Made by a program: the position numbers and the translations under genes. Shown here piece by piece: positions 35,601 through 47,449 of a DNA stretch of 64,000 bases (positions are counted from its first letter, which is position 1; every line of letters starts with the position of its first letter). Origin of the DNA: Coffea arabica (taxonomy: Eukaryota; Streptophyta; Magnoliopsida; Gentianales; Rubiaceae); NCBI RefSeq assembly GCF_036785885.1, contig NC_092323.1, positions 12,346,501 through 12,410,500 of the forward strand. The letters run 5' to 3'. The notes beneath the pieces were generated by a model that did no database searches, had not been told where the DNA came from, and was given only the letters and a program-made list of their open reading frames with translations.

Positions 35601-38600
35601 AGCTGCTGTTCTAGCTTTCTGAAATGTTTATGCAACACGTCCTAATTGATCTTGCAATATAAAAGAATGATCTTGATTCACTCATGTTTATCCTAATAAA
35701 ACAGGAAAGGTAGTCATGTAATCTGTTGCATTATGTTAACTCATATTCATATAGAGTTTACATTTATGGGCATAGGAGATTTGTATCTGTTACAATAATT
35801 TAACATCTGGTCGGAAACTGGTTAGGGTTGGCCATGGGAGATTTGTATCTGTTACAATAATTTAACACCCGCTAGGAAAGTGGTTAAGGTTGGCCATGGG
35901 ATGGTGCTCTTCTTCTTTTGTTCTAAATACAATGACTTCTTAGAAGTTTATGATTTCCTTTTCCAATGTGATGTTTTCAGCCTGTTAATTCTGTTGAAAT
36001 GACCGATATGAGTTCATTTAGTGGTGTGGGAAGTATCTTTCTTAATTATGTACTTTTTAAGTTCCATTATGAACTATTCTTACTAGCTTTTTTTTTTTGT
36101 TCCATGCCAAAAAATTCTTTCACTGAACTGCTTCATTTTTCCTATTTCTTGCAGTCAGAGAATATTATGCTTGCTGATAAGCACAGAATAGAGAAAGAGC
36201 AAAATACCCAGCTTAGGAATCAAGTTTCTCACTTGTTAGAGTTGGAGCAAGATCAGAAGTTACAGATAGAGGAACGGGATTCTACCATTCAAAATTTACA
36301 GGTCGATGGATTAGTCCCGTTTAAATTTCCTCTTTCCCTCAAGGCAGTTGCTTTTCACCTGGAATTTGCCTTCAATTTACATGGATTATGGCCGACCAGA
36401 ATGCTTTGTTTTTTGCCTAGTTCTTTATGATTTGGCATCTTAGTTGAAACAGGGGCTCTACGGTTTCTTAATTTTTCAGTAACTCTGTGTCAATGATATG
36501 TTTTTGCCTCATAGCCAAGTCTGCTTATTTCTGATATTCTGACTCCAGTTATGCATAGACTGGTTAATCATCTGATTTCATGCATACAGAAGCTATACAA
36601 ATATTGGATGCTGCTGATTTTGCTCTGTCTTTCTTGTAATTGATTGTTTTAGGCCAAAATAAAGAGCATTGAGTCACAGCTGAATGAAGCACTCCATAAC
36701 CGTGAGGCTAGGCCAACAAATGGTGCAGAATCAAAGTCCAACATGCAAACAAGTCCCCAAATGACTGGAGAGAATATGGATTCTGCAGCTGTTACTAAAA
36801 GACTTGAAGAGGAACTTCTGAAACGGGATGCACTTATTGAGGTATTTCATACTTTTCAAATCTGTAGAGCTGATGTAGTTTGTTCCATTTGCTTTGGCAT
36901 GGTAATCATTTTAAGGCTTATTTTTATCAAGTCACACGAAATGGGGTCGAGATTGGGAACTTAAATTTGTTTCAATATGAACTTTGTGTGCGAACATAGG
37001 GAAGTTAAATACAAAATGTAGTTCCATGGCTAAATACTTCTGAGCTGTGTGCTAGTCAAAATGTCCAAAATGGTCTAGCATATTGAAACTTTATATTGGC
37101 TAACAGATAGCCATCAATGTAGGACCTGTCTGCTGCTCTAGCTCTTAGGAAAGAGATGCCTCCAAAACGGGGAAAAGTGGAAGTATGCTGAATGTTGAGT
37201 GATGGTGAAAAGAAAAATACAGAAATAGGTAATAGTGAGATGCATGGTTAATAGAAAGCTACAGAAGTCTAGGTTAATACTGAGATGCAAAAGAATAAAT
37301 ATGAGAAATTGAGTTTGAGTGTCATAGAATGTATTCTGGAAGTTTGAATTTTGTCTCCTTGTGCTGTTATTGACACGATTTATTTATTGCCTCTGGACAT
37401 TTGACACAATTTGGTTTATACTTATTTCTTGTTTCGAATGAGTGATCCTCTTTCTTGTTGAAATCACGTCACCTGCATATTGGTTAAATTCTCTGGTTTT
37501 GCAGAGGTTGCATGAAGAAAATGAGAGACTTTTTGACAGATTGACTGAAAAATCGACTTCAGCTGGTTCACTGCAGGTACTGATTCATCTTGCAATTTAA
37601 GTTGAATTTTCCATCCTTTAATTTGTTATTTTGGGGGTGGACTTCTATGACTGAATTTTTTTAGCTTGAATTCCTGCTTCTTGATACCGAGATGGATTTT
37701 TGTAGTCATTGGCTGATCATCAAACTAGCTGTTATTAATTTATGTTAGTTTTGAGCTTTAAATGGGACAGCTATTTTGAATGGCTGAATGCTGCCCCTTT
37801 CAGAAATGGAAGTAATCTTAGCTGCCTGACATGCTATATCCTATTCACTGAAAAATATTTGGACCTCTGGACATCTAGTGTTTGCTACTCTTGACGCCAG
37901 AAAATCTTACCTCACCTCATTGTCCATCTTTGTTAGGTTTCAAGCCCATCCCCTGGAGGACAAGAGGTTACATCTCGTGACATGGCAAGGTACTTGTCTG
38001 AAACTGGTTTTCAGAGTTATTATGTAATTGACTAAGCATTTTTTGTAACTAAGCTTGTTGATTCTTGTCATTTTAAAAATTTTAACTTTTCCTAAATTTT
38101 CCTGCAGAAATGATAATAATAATGTTAAAGGGCGATCTGTAGCTGTTCCTTCACCTTTGGCCTCAGATAAGACTGAAGGCACAGTTGCTTTGGTTAAATC
38201 AGGTGTTGAGAAAGTAAAGACCACGCCAGCTGGTGAATATCTTACTTCTGCTTTGAACGATTTTGATCCTGAACAGTATGACAGTCTAGCTGCAATTTCA
38301 GATGGCGCAAATAAACTTTTGATGCTGGTAAGATACAAATCATTTTGCCATGACTGCTGTCTGAAGTGGACTATGGAGTTGGAGGATCTTTTACATTCAA
38401 GATGATTACTTAATTGTCATTGTTGTGATTACTTTCTATTGATTCAAAACCAGTCAGGCAATTGTATTGTTCCGGCAGCTATCTTTTGGGTGTTGTAAAA
38501 TGTGTTATTAATCCTAACAAAAATGCTAAAACCTGGGCAAGCATTTTTAGTAAAAAGAAGAAAGTATTTGATATGCAGTGTTGTTGATATGTGACTATAA

Positions 38601-41600
38601 TAAGTTTTAAATCAAGTATCTTACTAAATACTCAACCAATCATTCCTGGGCCTATTGGGTCTAAATACAGAAGGATGCCTCAGAGAATGCATTACTATTA
38701 AGTTATAATAGGAGAGGAGGCAAATCATGAATTTTGTTTAAATTCTTTGGTTCTGCTGGCTTGGAATGAGTTGTGTTAAGAGAAGCCTTGTTCGAGATTG
38801 TTGGGACGATGCAGAAAAAATGGGAAGTTGCTGGAAGGGTGTCCTGTATCTGGTCTCTTGCTGTGTTCATCTTCATACACTCTTGTCTGTCTCTGTAGCT
38901 TTTGTTGAATGCTTATGAAAGGAGTATAACATTGTTTTGCTTTGTGGTCATGAATACAAATTATTTTTCTATGAGCATGCCTGTGACTTGAAAGATGTGT
39001 GTATTCCCCTGCTTCGTTAGGTTTAGTGTTTAGACACTTCACTATTTCTGTGTCTTTGCACATCTGAGGCGCTTGATGCTGGTCGTCAACATTTAGTAGT
39101 GTGCCTTAGCTTTGGATTGGCTATGATAAGCTATCAAGTTAAAAGTTTTTATCTGTTAGCTGAATTGAGAAGTATAATATTAACCATGCAGATGCTGAAG
39201 CTGATATTGTTGCGACTTTATATGCATTCTTTGAGCGTGAATTAGAACTGAGTGCATTGAGAAGCTTTTTGATGCATTGATTGCTCCTTGATTCTCTTTT
39301 TGGATATCTTATTGCATGTTTTCCTTTCTGAACCCAATCTTGATGATGCAACTCAGTTATTGTAATTATTGTACTGTGGTTTAACTCTCCCATGATGTTG
39401 AAAACTTTCCTCGGGTTAGTTATAATTTGCTGAATTGTTGTTTGTTTCCAGTATTTTTCTTTATCTGCGCTAATGACTATACGTTCAACATTGCAGGTTT
39501 TGGCTGCTGTCATTAAAGCTGGCGCTTCTAGGGAGCATGAAATACTGGCAGAAATACGAGATGCTGTTTTTGGTTTTATTCGTAAAATGGAGCCAAAAAG
39601 GGTGATGGACACCATGCTGGTTTCTCGGGTTAGAATTCTGTATATCAGATCTCTGCTTGCTAGGTCACCTGAGCTGCAGTCTATCAAGGTATTCAAGAAT
39701 TTTGCCTTCACCTTTCAGAATTCTTACACAAATGTGCTAGAATCTGCATTTTTTTTGAAGGTTTTTCCTGTCTAATTGTACCAAACTGGTGTTAGGTTCC
39801 ACCAGTTGAGCGATTTCTGGAGAAAGCAAATAGTGGAAGAAGCAGAAGTTCTAGTCGTGGTAGCAGCCCTGGAAGATCTCCCGTCCGATATGATTCTGGT
39901 TCGAGGAATGCTCTTGTAGAGGATCAAATTCAAGGGTTTAAAGTAAATATTAAGCCAGAAAAGAAGTCAAAATTGTCATCAGTAGTTTTGAAGATACGCG
40001 GTATTGATCAGGTGAATACTATCTGTTTTTTTTTTGGGTGTTTCTGCTTTTTACTTTGTTCTTAATTATGATCAATTTTGATTCCAACTTTTAGTTTTCC
40101 TTGTCCAGAAGGGGTAGTAGGATGTCGGGTTTGGCCTGTAAGTTATACAGCATAATGGTGCCATTATGCATAAAACCTATGCCTGTGTTTGGGTAGGAGA
40201 TTATTTTGAAAAAATTATTTGGAATAACAGTGTAGCACTTTTTGTGATGTGATGTATGTGAGGTAAAAAGGTGTTTGGAAATTGTGTTTATGATGCAAGC
40301 TACATAACACTTGAATTATTTTTTTTTTTGGCAAATTATGCTAGCCAAACGGATGATTGTGTTGGGTGAATTGTGACCTTGCACGATGGTGTCGGGTGAG
40401 CAACAGCCGCTTCGTTACAGTACTTACTTATGGGCTAACAGGTCACACTTTGGCCAAGTATCCTACAAAGAGACTCCCAAGAGCCAGAAGTATTAAAGGA
40501 ATGGCCATAGGAATGGGCGCATCATGACATCATAAGATGTCTCGCCTGAATGAATTAGTTGGTACTAGAAATGTTAGAAAAAGTGAATGAAAAGAGTAAT
40601 AAGAAGTAAAAGGGACAGAGACACTTCCCAACCAGAAAGCAAAGTTCCCACTGATGGTATACTTTTATGTGAGGTAAAAAGGTGTTTGTAAATTGTGTAT
40701 ATGATGCAAGCTGCATAACACTTGAATGATTATTATTTTTTTTTGGCAAATTATGCTAACCAAACGGATCCAGTGTGAATGCTTTGTTAACATGATGTAT
40801 ACTTGGTTTATGTTTCCACTAGATCTGACAATTTTAGTTGGTGTAAGTTCAAATCAGAATTCCATCTGGCACTGTTATACATCCTCTTCTTTTGATTTTG
40901 GTAATGGTGCTTGGCAATCTTGTCAACTCTGTCTTGCTTTTCTTTTCTAATTGGAACTGTCATTGCCAATTAACCTGTTGGCTTGGTGAAATGATGCATA
41001 AACACCTACAGATACCAATTGCACATCCCTTGGGACATGGTGTGTCGATATCTCTTCTCGTGGAATAGGTGATATGCTTCCTGACCATTGGTGGCCAAAT
41101 CTGCCATCAAGTAGGACCCACATGATTAATTTTGCCATCATTTATTATACTTTGTAGGCATTAAAGGCCTCATCAAAAGGTTATACTGTCTTTGCTACTG
41201 TCCATAAATTGCTAATAAATAGAAATTTGGTGCTGCAACTGATAACAAGACATCATAGAGCTAACCTCTCTTACAAAGATAAATATAATCCTGATTTCCA
41301 TCAAATGGGGGCTCTAAAGGTTGTTCTCCCGGTGCACCTTTTACATAGGCTATGCATTCTTTATGCTATTTAATTGTTATGTTTTTGCTTATGAACACAT
41401 TTCAGATTCAGCTATTTGCTTATGATCCATGGGCTTGATTGACATAATTGTGCAGGAAACATGGAGACAACATGTAACTGGTGGAAAGCTGAGAGAAATA
41501 ACTGAAGAAGCCAAAAGTTTTGCTGTTGGAAATAGGGCTCTTGCAGCGCTTTTTGTTCATACTCCAGCTGGTGAGTTACAGCGTCAGATCCGGAATTGGC

Positions 41601-42599
41601 TAGCTGAAAACTTTGATTTTCTCTCTGTGACTGATGATACGGTTGGAGGAGCAACTGGTCAGCTAGAGCTTCTTTCTACTGCAATAATGGATGGTTGGAT
41701 GGCTGGACTTGGTGCTGCTCAACCTCCTAGTACTGATGCTCTGGGGCAGCTCTTATCTGAGTATGCAAAACGAGTTTATAATTCTCAACTGCAGCATTTG
41801 AAGGTGTGTATTGAGCAATTTTCTTTGTGTCAAGTCTATTACCACTAGTTGCTTGCATTCGAACTCATGAGAGTTATGGTTACTCTTATGATTCACCGCT
41901 AATTTGTATCATCCCTGCACTTTCTTTTGGTTTTTGAGAGTTATGATTACTCTTATGATCCACTGCTAATTTGTATAATCCCTGCACTTTCTTTTGGTTT
42001 TCCTCCCCATTTCTGAAGTACTTTTCAGAATCCCAATGACAAATTAATGGACTAAAAGCGATGACCTAACTGCATGAGTAATTTTCCATTTCCATTAGTT
42101 CTTCTCGCCATATAAGTTTGTGACTTGCATGAGCAAATGCTCTTTTCAAAGTTACCAGTTCTGTGCCATGGACAAAGCTGGATTATGTTTTTACCACTAT
42201 TCTGCCTATGGTAGCCAACCAATCTCTTGGTCAGCTCAGCTGTGTCAGTTCCATTCCTTGGCTTGTAAAATTTTTCCATCATAGTCTATGATGAGAAATT
42301 TCCTGTTTTCTCTTGTGGATGCACCTTTTAATGGGGTTGCTGCTGTTGATTGGCAGCTAAGAGTGTTGTTGTTGTTTTTTTTTTTTTGTTAATAAATTCC
42401 AGTAGAGCAGAATAAGACCATGTTGCATCTCTTCTAAAATATTCTTGGTACTTGCTTATGTAACTTTGATCCTTGCCAGGATATTGCTGGTACCTTGGCA
42501 ACTGAAATAGCAGAGGACTCTGCTCAAGTAGCTAAATTGCGATCAGCCCTAGAGTCCGTTGATCACAAGAGAAGAAAGGTAGCAGAAATTCAAGTTCTG

Positions 42600-42662
<63 letters not shown>

Positions 42663-44023
42663 CTTACTGAACTACTTAGCTAGTGTTCAGTGATTAGAAG
42701 CATTTGTTTATCAATAAATTTTGAGAGTAAAAGTTGTACTTATCCCATTAATTTTCGGCTAGATCTATACCAATTTTGACTATTTTATGGCAATTTCGAA
42801 GGTGAGTTAACAGAAGGTGGGTCTGTATTTAAAAATGACAATTTCTGGGGAAAATCTTATAGAAAATTAAAAATTCTGAGGTTTTTTTTTCCTTATTTTT
42901 TCTCCTATTGCAAATAAGTAGATAAACTCTAAAGTCAATTTCTAAAATCTATGGCACCTCTGCAGACTGCAGTTCATTGTCAAGTTTATACAAATCTTAA
43001 CTGGCTCGTAGTTGTAAAGGATGCTAATAATCTTCCCAATCACAATTTTGGCTGAATTTACAAGCTATATGTAATTGTCCTGTGTTACAGTGCTTAATTT
43101 TCAGTTCCTAAGAACCTAATTGCTCAAAAGTGATGTTTCTGAAACTTATTTTTCTTGTTCATATCATGGGTAGTATAGTCATTTCATTATTGTTTATGGT
43201 ATCTTCATTTCATATTCTTGTTTTTTCCCGCATATAATCAGTTAGCCATAGATTTTATCCTGCAGATTGTTTACTGCACTAAAAGAGTTAGGCCCATCTA
43301 ATGCAATGTTTTGAATTTGTAGGATATTGAGGTTTTACAGTCTCTGGTTCTGATATAAATTGTGCTAGTATAATGTTATTTCATTTCCAAATTACGTGAA
43401 CATTGTTGGAAAAGAGGGAAATTTAAATTGAAAAATTGATAGCTTTTATGTCCCAAGCACCACCTGTTGAGGAAATGTGGAAGTGTTAGGCCCATTTCAG
43501 AGTGCAATGTTTTGTTGAAGAGAATATAGAAATTCATGGTGCCCCAACTTAATTCTCGCTGCCCGTGTCCGTCAAATTACTTGTCAGCATTTAGTCATGC
43601 TAGGTTTGTCTTTCTATTGTGTTCATCTATAACATGGAGTATTTGGATGTTTCTTGATGTACAAAATCAACATTGAAATTAGAGGACATTCCTGTTGACC
43701 AGAAGATTATCCATCTTGCTTTCTGATGGGTAGTTTCTACATATCAAGCTATTGATTGAAGATTCTTTTTTACATGATCATATCAGCCTTTTGATTTATA
43801 AATTTGGTTCCCAGAGAAACTTCCTTTGTCATCTAAAATCTAAGTGACTTGTTTCATTTGCTAGATTTTGCAACAAATGAGAAGTGACATAGCATTGGTG
43901 ACTCTAGGGGACAGTGGTTCACCCATCAGGAATCCTTCAACTGCAGCTGAGGATGCACGACTAGCTTCTTTAGTTTCCCTTGATGGCATACTGAAGCAAG
44001 TGAAGGTTCTTAAATTCTTTCTG

Positions 44024-44055
<32 letters not shown>

Positions 44056-45330
44056 GTGTAACAGATTCAGACAGGCATGTGCCTCCAGTATTTAGTGATG
44101 AAAGGCGAGGTTGCAGTGAATGAATGAGGTTGCAAGACTAACAGGCTGTGTTTTCACAGGATATAATGAGGCAGTCTTCAGCAGGAAAACTGAGTAAGAG
44201 TAAGAAGAGATCGATGCTTTCATCTTTGGATGAACTTGCAGATCGAATGCCTTCTCTACTTGATATTGATCATCCTTGTGCGCGAAAACACATTACAGAG
44301 GCTCGTAAAGCTGTAGAGGTGCGGTAAAATTATATCTTTCTAGTTACTTCTGGAAGCCCAGCCTTTGAATTCTGTGGTTTGTAAATCATGCCGTGAGGGA
44401 ACATGTGAATTTTTGATGTGTAGCTTTAAGTAGTTTGGAAGATGTCTTTGCGAGTATTTCTGTTCAAATTCAAACCTCAGTTGGTCTGCAGTTACTCAGC
44501 TACAATAATTACTTCTTGTCAACCTGATTTTGATGTTAGATTAAAGTCTCTCTCAAACCCCCCAAACCTCTACCACACAAAAAAAAAAAAAAGAAAAAAG
44601 AAAAAATCTGTCTGCTGCTTCCATACATGCATGTGTATGCATGTTTTTCCGTTTTATTTGGGACTGAAGATTTCTTTTGGTTTGTTTTTCTTTTGATGTT
44701 GATATTTGGTTAGAAAAACCGCTTGTTACATTTGTGTGAGAGTGCCAAATTAACTTGATAGCACTCGTTTTCAAGTTTTGTTGGGATTTCATCCTTGATC
44801 AGAAGTTGAAGTTTGGGGTAAATGCTTTTTGTCATGCGATTTTTGTTTATATGTTTCTTTTGTTTCATCGACAGTGTGTTGCTGAGGAGGATGACCAGCT
44901 TCATCATGCGGCAAATGCTTCAAAACTTTCAGCAGACATGGGGTCTGCTGTTGAAACAGATGTGGGACAGTGGAATGTTTTGCAGTTCAACACAGGCTCA
45001 ACAACCCCATTCATCATAAAGTGTGGAGCTAACTCGAGTTCTGAATTGGTGGTTAAAGCTGATTCCCGGGTTCAAGAACCCAAGGGCAGCGAGATAGTTA
45101 GAGTTGTTCCAAGACCAACTGTTTTAGAGAACATGAGCTTGGAGGAAATGAAAGAGTTATTCGCTCAACTTCCCGAGTCTCTGAGCTTGCTTGCTCTTGC
45201 TAGGACAGCGGATGGTACTCGAGCTCGGTATTCTAGATTGTACAGGACTTTAGCTATGAAGGTTCCAGCTTTGAGGGACCTAGTAAACGAACTGGAGAAA
45301 GGGGGAGTGCTGAAGGATGTAAAGTCCTGA
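22655..45330 (+). CDS. KAC1-like: KIN-14 kinesin of the KAC/KCA type (chloroplast movement)
   Basis: Exons: 22655-22858, 25932-26055, 26197-26283, 26742-26912, 26997-27103, 27415-27546, 27631-27809, 28979-29140, 29652-29743, 31481-31632, 31965-32138, 36155-36301, 36653-36841, 37505-37576, 37937-37989, 38108-38327, 39497-39688, 39796-40011, 41456-41803, 42480-42578, 43865-44005, 44160-44318, 44875-45330. Total 3876 nt, 1291 aa, all phases consistent. An N-terminal coiled region (60-138) precedes the motor (about 139-470): [12 protein letters not shown]-loop GQTQSGKT (221-228), degenerate switch I (NVSH) and switch II DLAGSA (360-365). Coiled coils follow (471-580, 610-665), then a Ser/Arg-rich patch ([14 protein letters not shown]) and the long conserved KAC tail. 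Family members anchor chloroplasts at the plasma membrane through short actin filaments and show little microtubule motor activity. The Glu-to-Ala change in switch II is unusual for kinesins. Confidence 0.95.
26401..26770 (+). repeat. Tandem duplication of intron-3 end and exon-4 start
   Basis: The segment at 26401-26557 is repeated at 26627-26770. Both copies contain the polypyrimidine tract, the acceptor CTGTTTCAG and the first 30 bp of exon 4. The functional acceptor is at 26741. The upstream copy, with acceptor at 26528, diverges into a (GA)n run at 26591-26615 shortly after GTGCAAGA, and so is a truncated decoy exon. Confidence 0.9.
27104..27127 (+). repeat. (TC)n microsatellite forming the intron-5 splice donor
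   Basis: Exon 5 must end at 27103 to join the invariant [12 protein letters not shown]. The donor is therefore GTCTCTCTCT, the start of a TC repeat. The only nearby alternative, GTGTAG, would keep frame but add Val-Ser-Leu repeats and a stop. Confidence 0.8.
32672..33265 (+). repeat. Intron-11 segmental duplication, copy A
   Basis: This block of about 590 bp is repeated downstream at 33975-34055 plus 34870-35365. Shared strings include AAGATTTCTTGTATTTGGAT and TTTTTTGGTTCATTTTGAAT. Copy A preserves the uninterrupted version of the Harbinger target site. Confidence 0.9.
33290..33950 (-). pseudogene. L1-type LINE 3' fragment (zf-RVT region)
   Basis: Minus-strand pieces in two or three frames read LVWG..., [41 protein letters not shown] and [16 protein letters not shown]. 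This is the zinc-binding C-terminal region of plant LINE reverse transcriptases. Frameshifts lie near 33680 and 33900. A poly-T run on plus at 33280-33305 corresponds to the LINE 3' poly-A. The element is 5'-truncated and antisense within kinesin intron 11, between the two duplicated blocks. Confidence 0.85.
33975..35365 (+). repeat. Intron-11 segmental duplication, copy B (interrupted)
   Basis: Homologous to copy A at 33975-34055 and 34870-35365. The 811 bp between these are a transposon inserted after the duplication. Confidence 0.88.
34056..34866. mobile_element. PIF/Harbinger-type non-autonomous element, 811 bp
   Basis: Ends CCACTCATTTGGT and the complement of CCACCCATTTGGT are inverted repeats. 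They are flanked by the 3-bp duplication TTA (34053-34055 and 34867-34869), the usual PIF/Harbinger target. Removing the element plus one TTA restores the sequence of copy A (gatttag-tgtcagatgtcc, around 32760-32780), which is therefore the empty site. The interior is pyrimidine-rich and then purine-rich, with no transposase frame. Confidence 0.92.
35775..35900. repeat. Short tandem duplication, period 62 bp
   Basis: Two copies of GGAGATTTGTATCTGTTACA...GGTTGGCCATGGGA lie within kinesin intron 11. Confidence 0.85.
40182..40360. mobile_element. MITE-like element in kinesin intron 18
   Basis: Starts TGTTTGGGTAGG and ends GCTAGCCAAACGGA. The interior resembles the reverse complement of the 21890-22036 copy. 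A second partial copy (40669-40771, from ATGTGAGGTAAAAAGGTGTTTG to CTAACCAAACGGA) lies about 410 bp downstream in the same intron. Confidence 0.6.
41871..42003. repeat. Two-copy tandem repeat, period 67 bp
   Basis: GAGTTATGGTTACTCTTATG...CTTTCTTTTGGTTTT occurs twice with few differences in kinesin intron 19. Confidence 0.85.
42602..42658. repeat. (AT)n microsatellite, about 28 units
   Basis: A long uninterrupted AT run about 20 bp after the exon-20 donor of the kinesin gene; likely length-polymorphic. Confidence 0.97.
44025..44055. repeat. Compound (CT)n(CA)n microsatellite
   Basis: A CT run passes directly into a CA run, 20 bp after the exon-21 donor of the kinesin gene. Confidence 0.95.
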
Positions 45331-47449
45331 TTATCTTTGTGCTGCTGTCTTTCACTACTGTAAAATGATTCTGAAGTTTGAATTTTGAGTGGTATTTATT
45401 GGATGACGTCATTTAAGCCGGTGTTTTTGGTCTATGGTGTGCGGCTTATTTGCATTGATGGTAAGTTGATGGATGTTAAGCCAATTTTGTGATTTACATT
45501 ATTGTAAATAAGTATTTTATCTGCTACATTTTCAAGTTATTTTCCTCATTTTTTGGTTCCCTATGTCGTGCGAATCACTTAATAGTTAGTTGATAATCCT
45601 GCCCGTGTTTGCCACTCCCTCTAACAAAAATGTCTTCTACGTCTCCTGGATCCAGACAATAATATGTTTCCTTTAGCCTGCTGTCGAGGAAGCAGCATAA
45701 GCAAGAACATTTTTCAAGAAACAAAATGATAATTCACAAGGTTATGAACCAATACTTCTAATGACTAATTTGATTACCCCGCAGTTGAGCCTAATCTGCC
45801 CGCCTTCCCCCGTGAGTGGGGCTGAGGCTGGCCATCTTTACCATAGCACACGCGAAATCATTCAAGAGCGTCAGAGCTTATGGTAGTAATGAAAATATGA
45901 AACTTTTGCAAACACTTAACAGTAGTAATGAAAAAAAGGTCAGGATGGATTGTCGTAGTAGAAAAAATATTTTAAAAGGTGTGATTTGGGTAACATCTTG
46001 AAATAAATTTTGGTAATAAAAAAAAAAAGAGAGAGAGTTATTATGGTGAAAAATATGCTTGGAGACTATTATCTTAAATGATTCTCAGTCATCTCATTGA
46101 TTTTGGGGACAATACTAAGAAGGCACAAAAATGCTTTGCTGATCAAAGGCTTTGTTCTAAATAACACAGGCTTAGGGGTTTCCTGCTCTTCAAGCATAAG
46201 TAGTCCTTCCTCATCTGATGATATAATTAAATAGTTTCAAAATTATTAAAACCAATAAACCGCAAAATTCATAAATTTAAGAACATTTATAGACATGATC
46301 TTCCACATTTTAAAGATATTTAATCAAGTTAAGTACTTCTTGTCACACAGATGGAATTGATTTTTAGTTCACGCAATTACCTAAACAAACTCACAAAACC
46401 CTAAAATCTAATGGTCAACAGCTATTTGATTACAAACATAATGTTTAAGTATTTCCGAAACTTAGCAATTAAGTGATTAAAATTTTCGACTACATGCCTA
46501 ATTAAAAATGTTCTGTCCAAACAAAACAAGTACACTTTATTTCCTAGACTATTCAGCTTTTGGTACTTTACTAGGCATATGGCCACAAAAATGTACGTCT
46601 CTTAACCCTAATAATAAGTTTTGTAATTTAATAAGTAGGTTAGTTTCACCGTTTAAGAAAAATAAAAAAAAGTAGGCTATTTTCAGACTTTAAGGTATTC
46701 TAAGTTGAAGTATTAATTCAAAGGCTCTCTCTAATTGTTATTTTCTTTATTGCAAAGAGTGCTATGAACTAGAATGGCAATATTCAGATAGAAATGAATT
46801 TTGATTTACAAAATTAAAAGTGTAGAAGATTTTTTTTTAAAAAAAAAATTTGATTATAGACATATCACAGTTTACAAGATTAAAAAAAATGAAGATTGAC
46901 TTTAAAGGAAGAAAATTAGTAACTTAGAAATTGATCTAGCCTTTTAATTGGCAAGAAGCTTTAGTAATTTGCTAAGGAGAAAAAAATATTATTAATAACT
47001 TTGCAATGAAGTAGTATTTTTCCTGTCTATGAGCTATTATATAGTTTCTAAGAATAAAACAATGTATTTTTTAAACCTCAATTATCAACAATTGCTAATT
47101 TAACTCCAAGTTGCAAGTAGCCCAAGTTTCAATGACATATCCACCATTTTTTTTTGCCAATAATAGCTTAAAGTTCCTATTTTTCTTTAAAAAAATCCGA
47201 TAAGGGAAATTCATACATATTTACCTTTTTAAAATTCTTTTCCTAAATACATTGCAGTGCCTTTTAAAAAAAAAATTTCTTCTTTATTGTTCTCGTTTTG
47301 AATTAAATTCCATAAACCCCTTCCTTGATCTTGTGCTCCTTGCTTCTGGGGTTTTACCTTGCCTATACATTCCTTCCCTTTATTCCCACTCCGATTCTTT
47401 GCGAAAAATCTTGAAACAAGCTGGATTAGATTCTCTCTCGTCAAGTAAA
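45331..47449. other. Intergenic region between kinesin and PIG-G-like genes
   Basis: No coding exon seen. It should hold the kinesin 3' UTR (AATAAG-like signals near 45510) and the promoter of the next gene. It is AT-rich with poly-A and poly-T runs. A frame open from 47252 runs in phase into the PIG-G-like ATG but lacks a conserved protein and is probably leader. Confidence 0.5.

Noticed and set aside
47252..47449. N-terminal extension of the PIG-G-like protein from an upstream in-frame start
   Set aside because: The residues are low-complexity and the conserved signal anchor begins just after the 47450 ATG. Kept only as a minor alternative.
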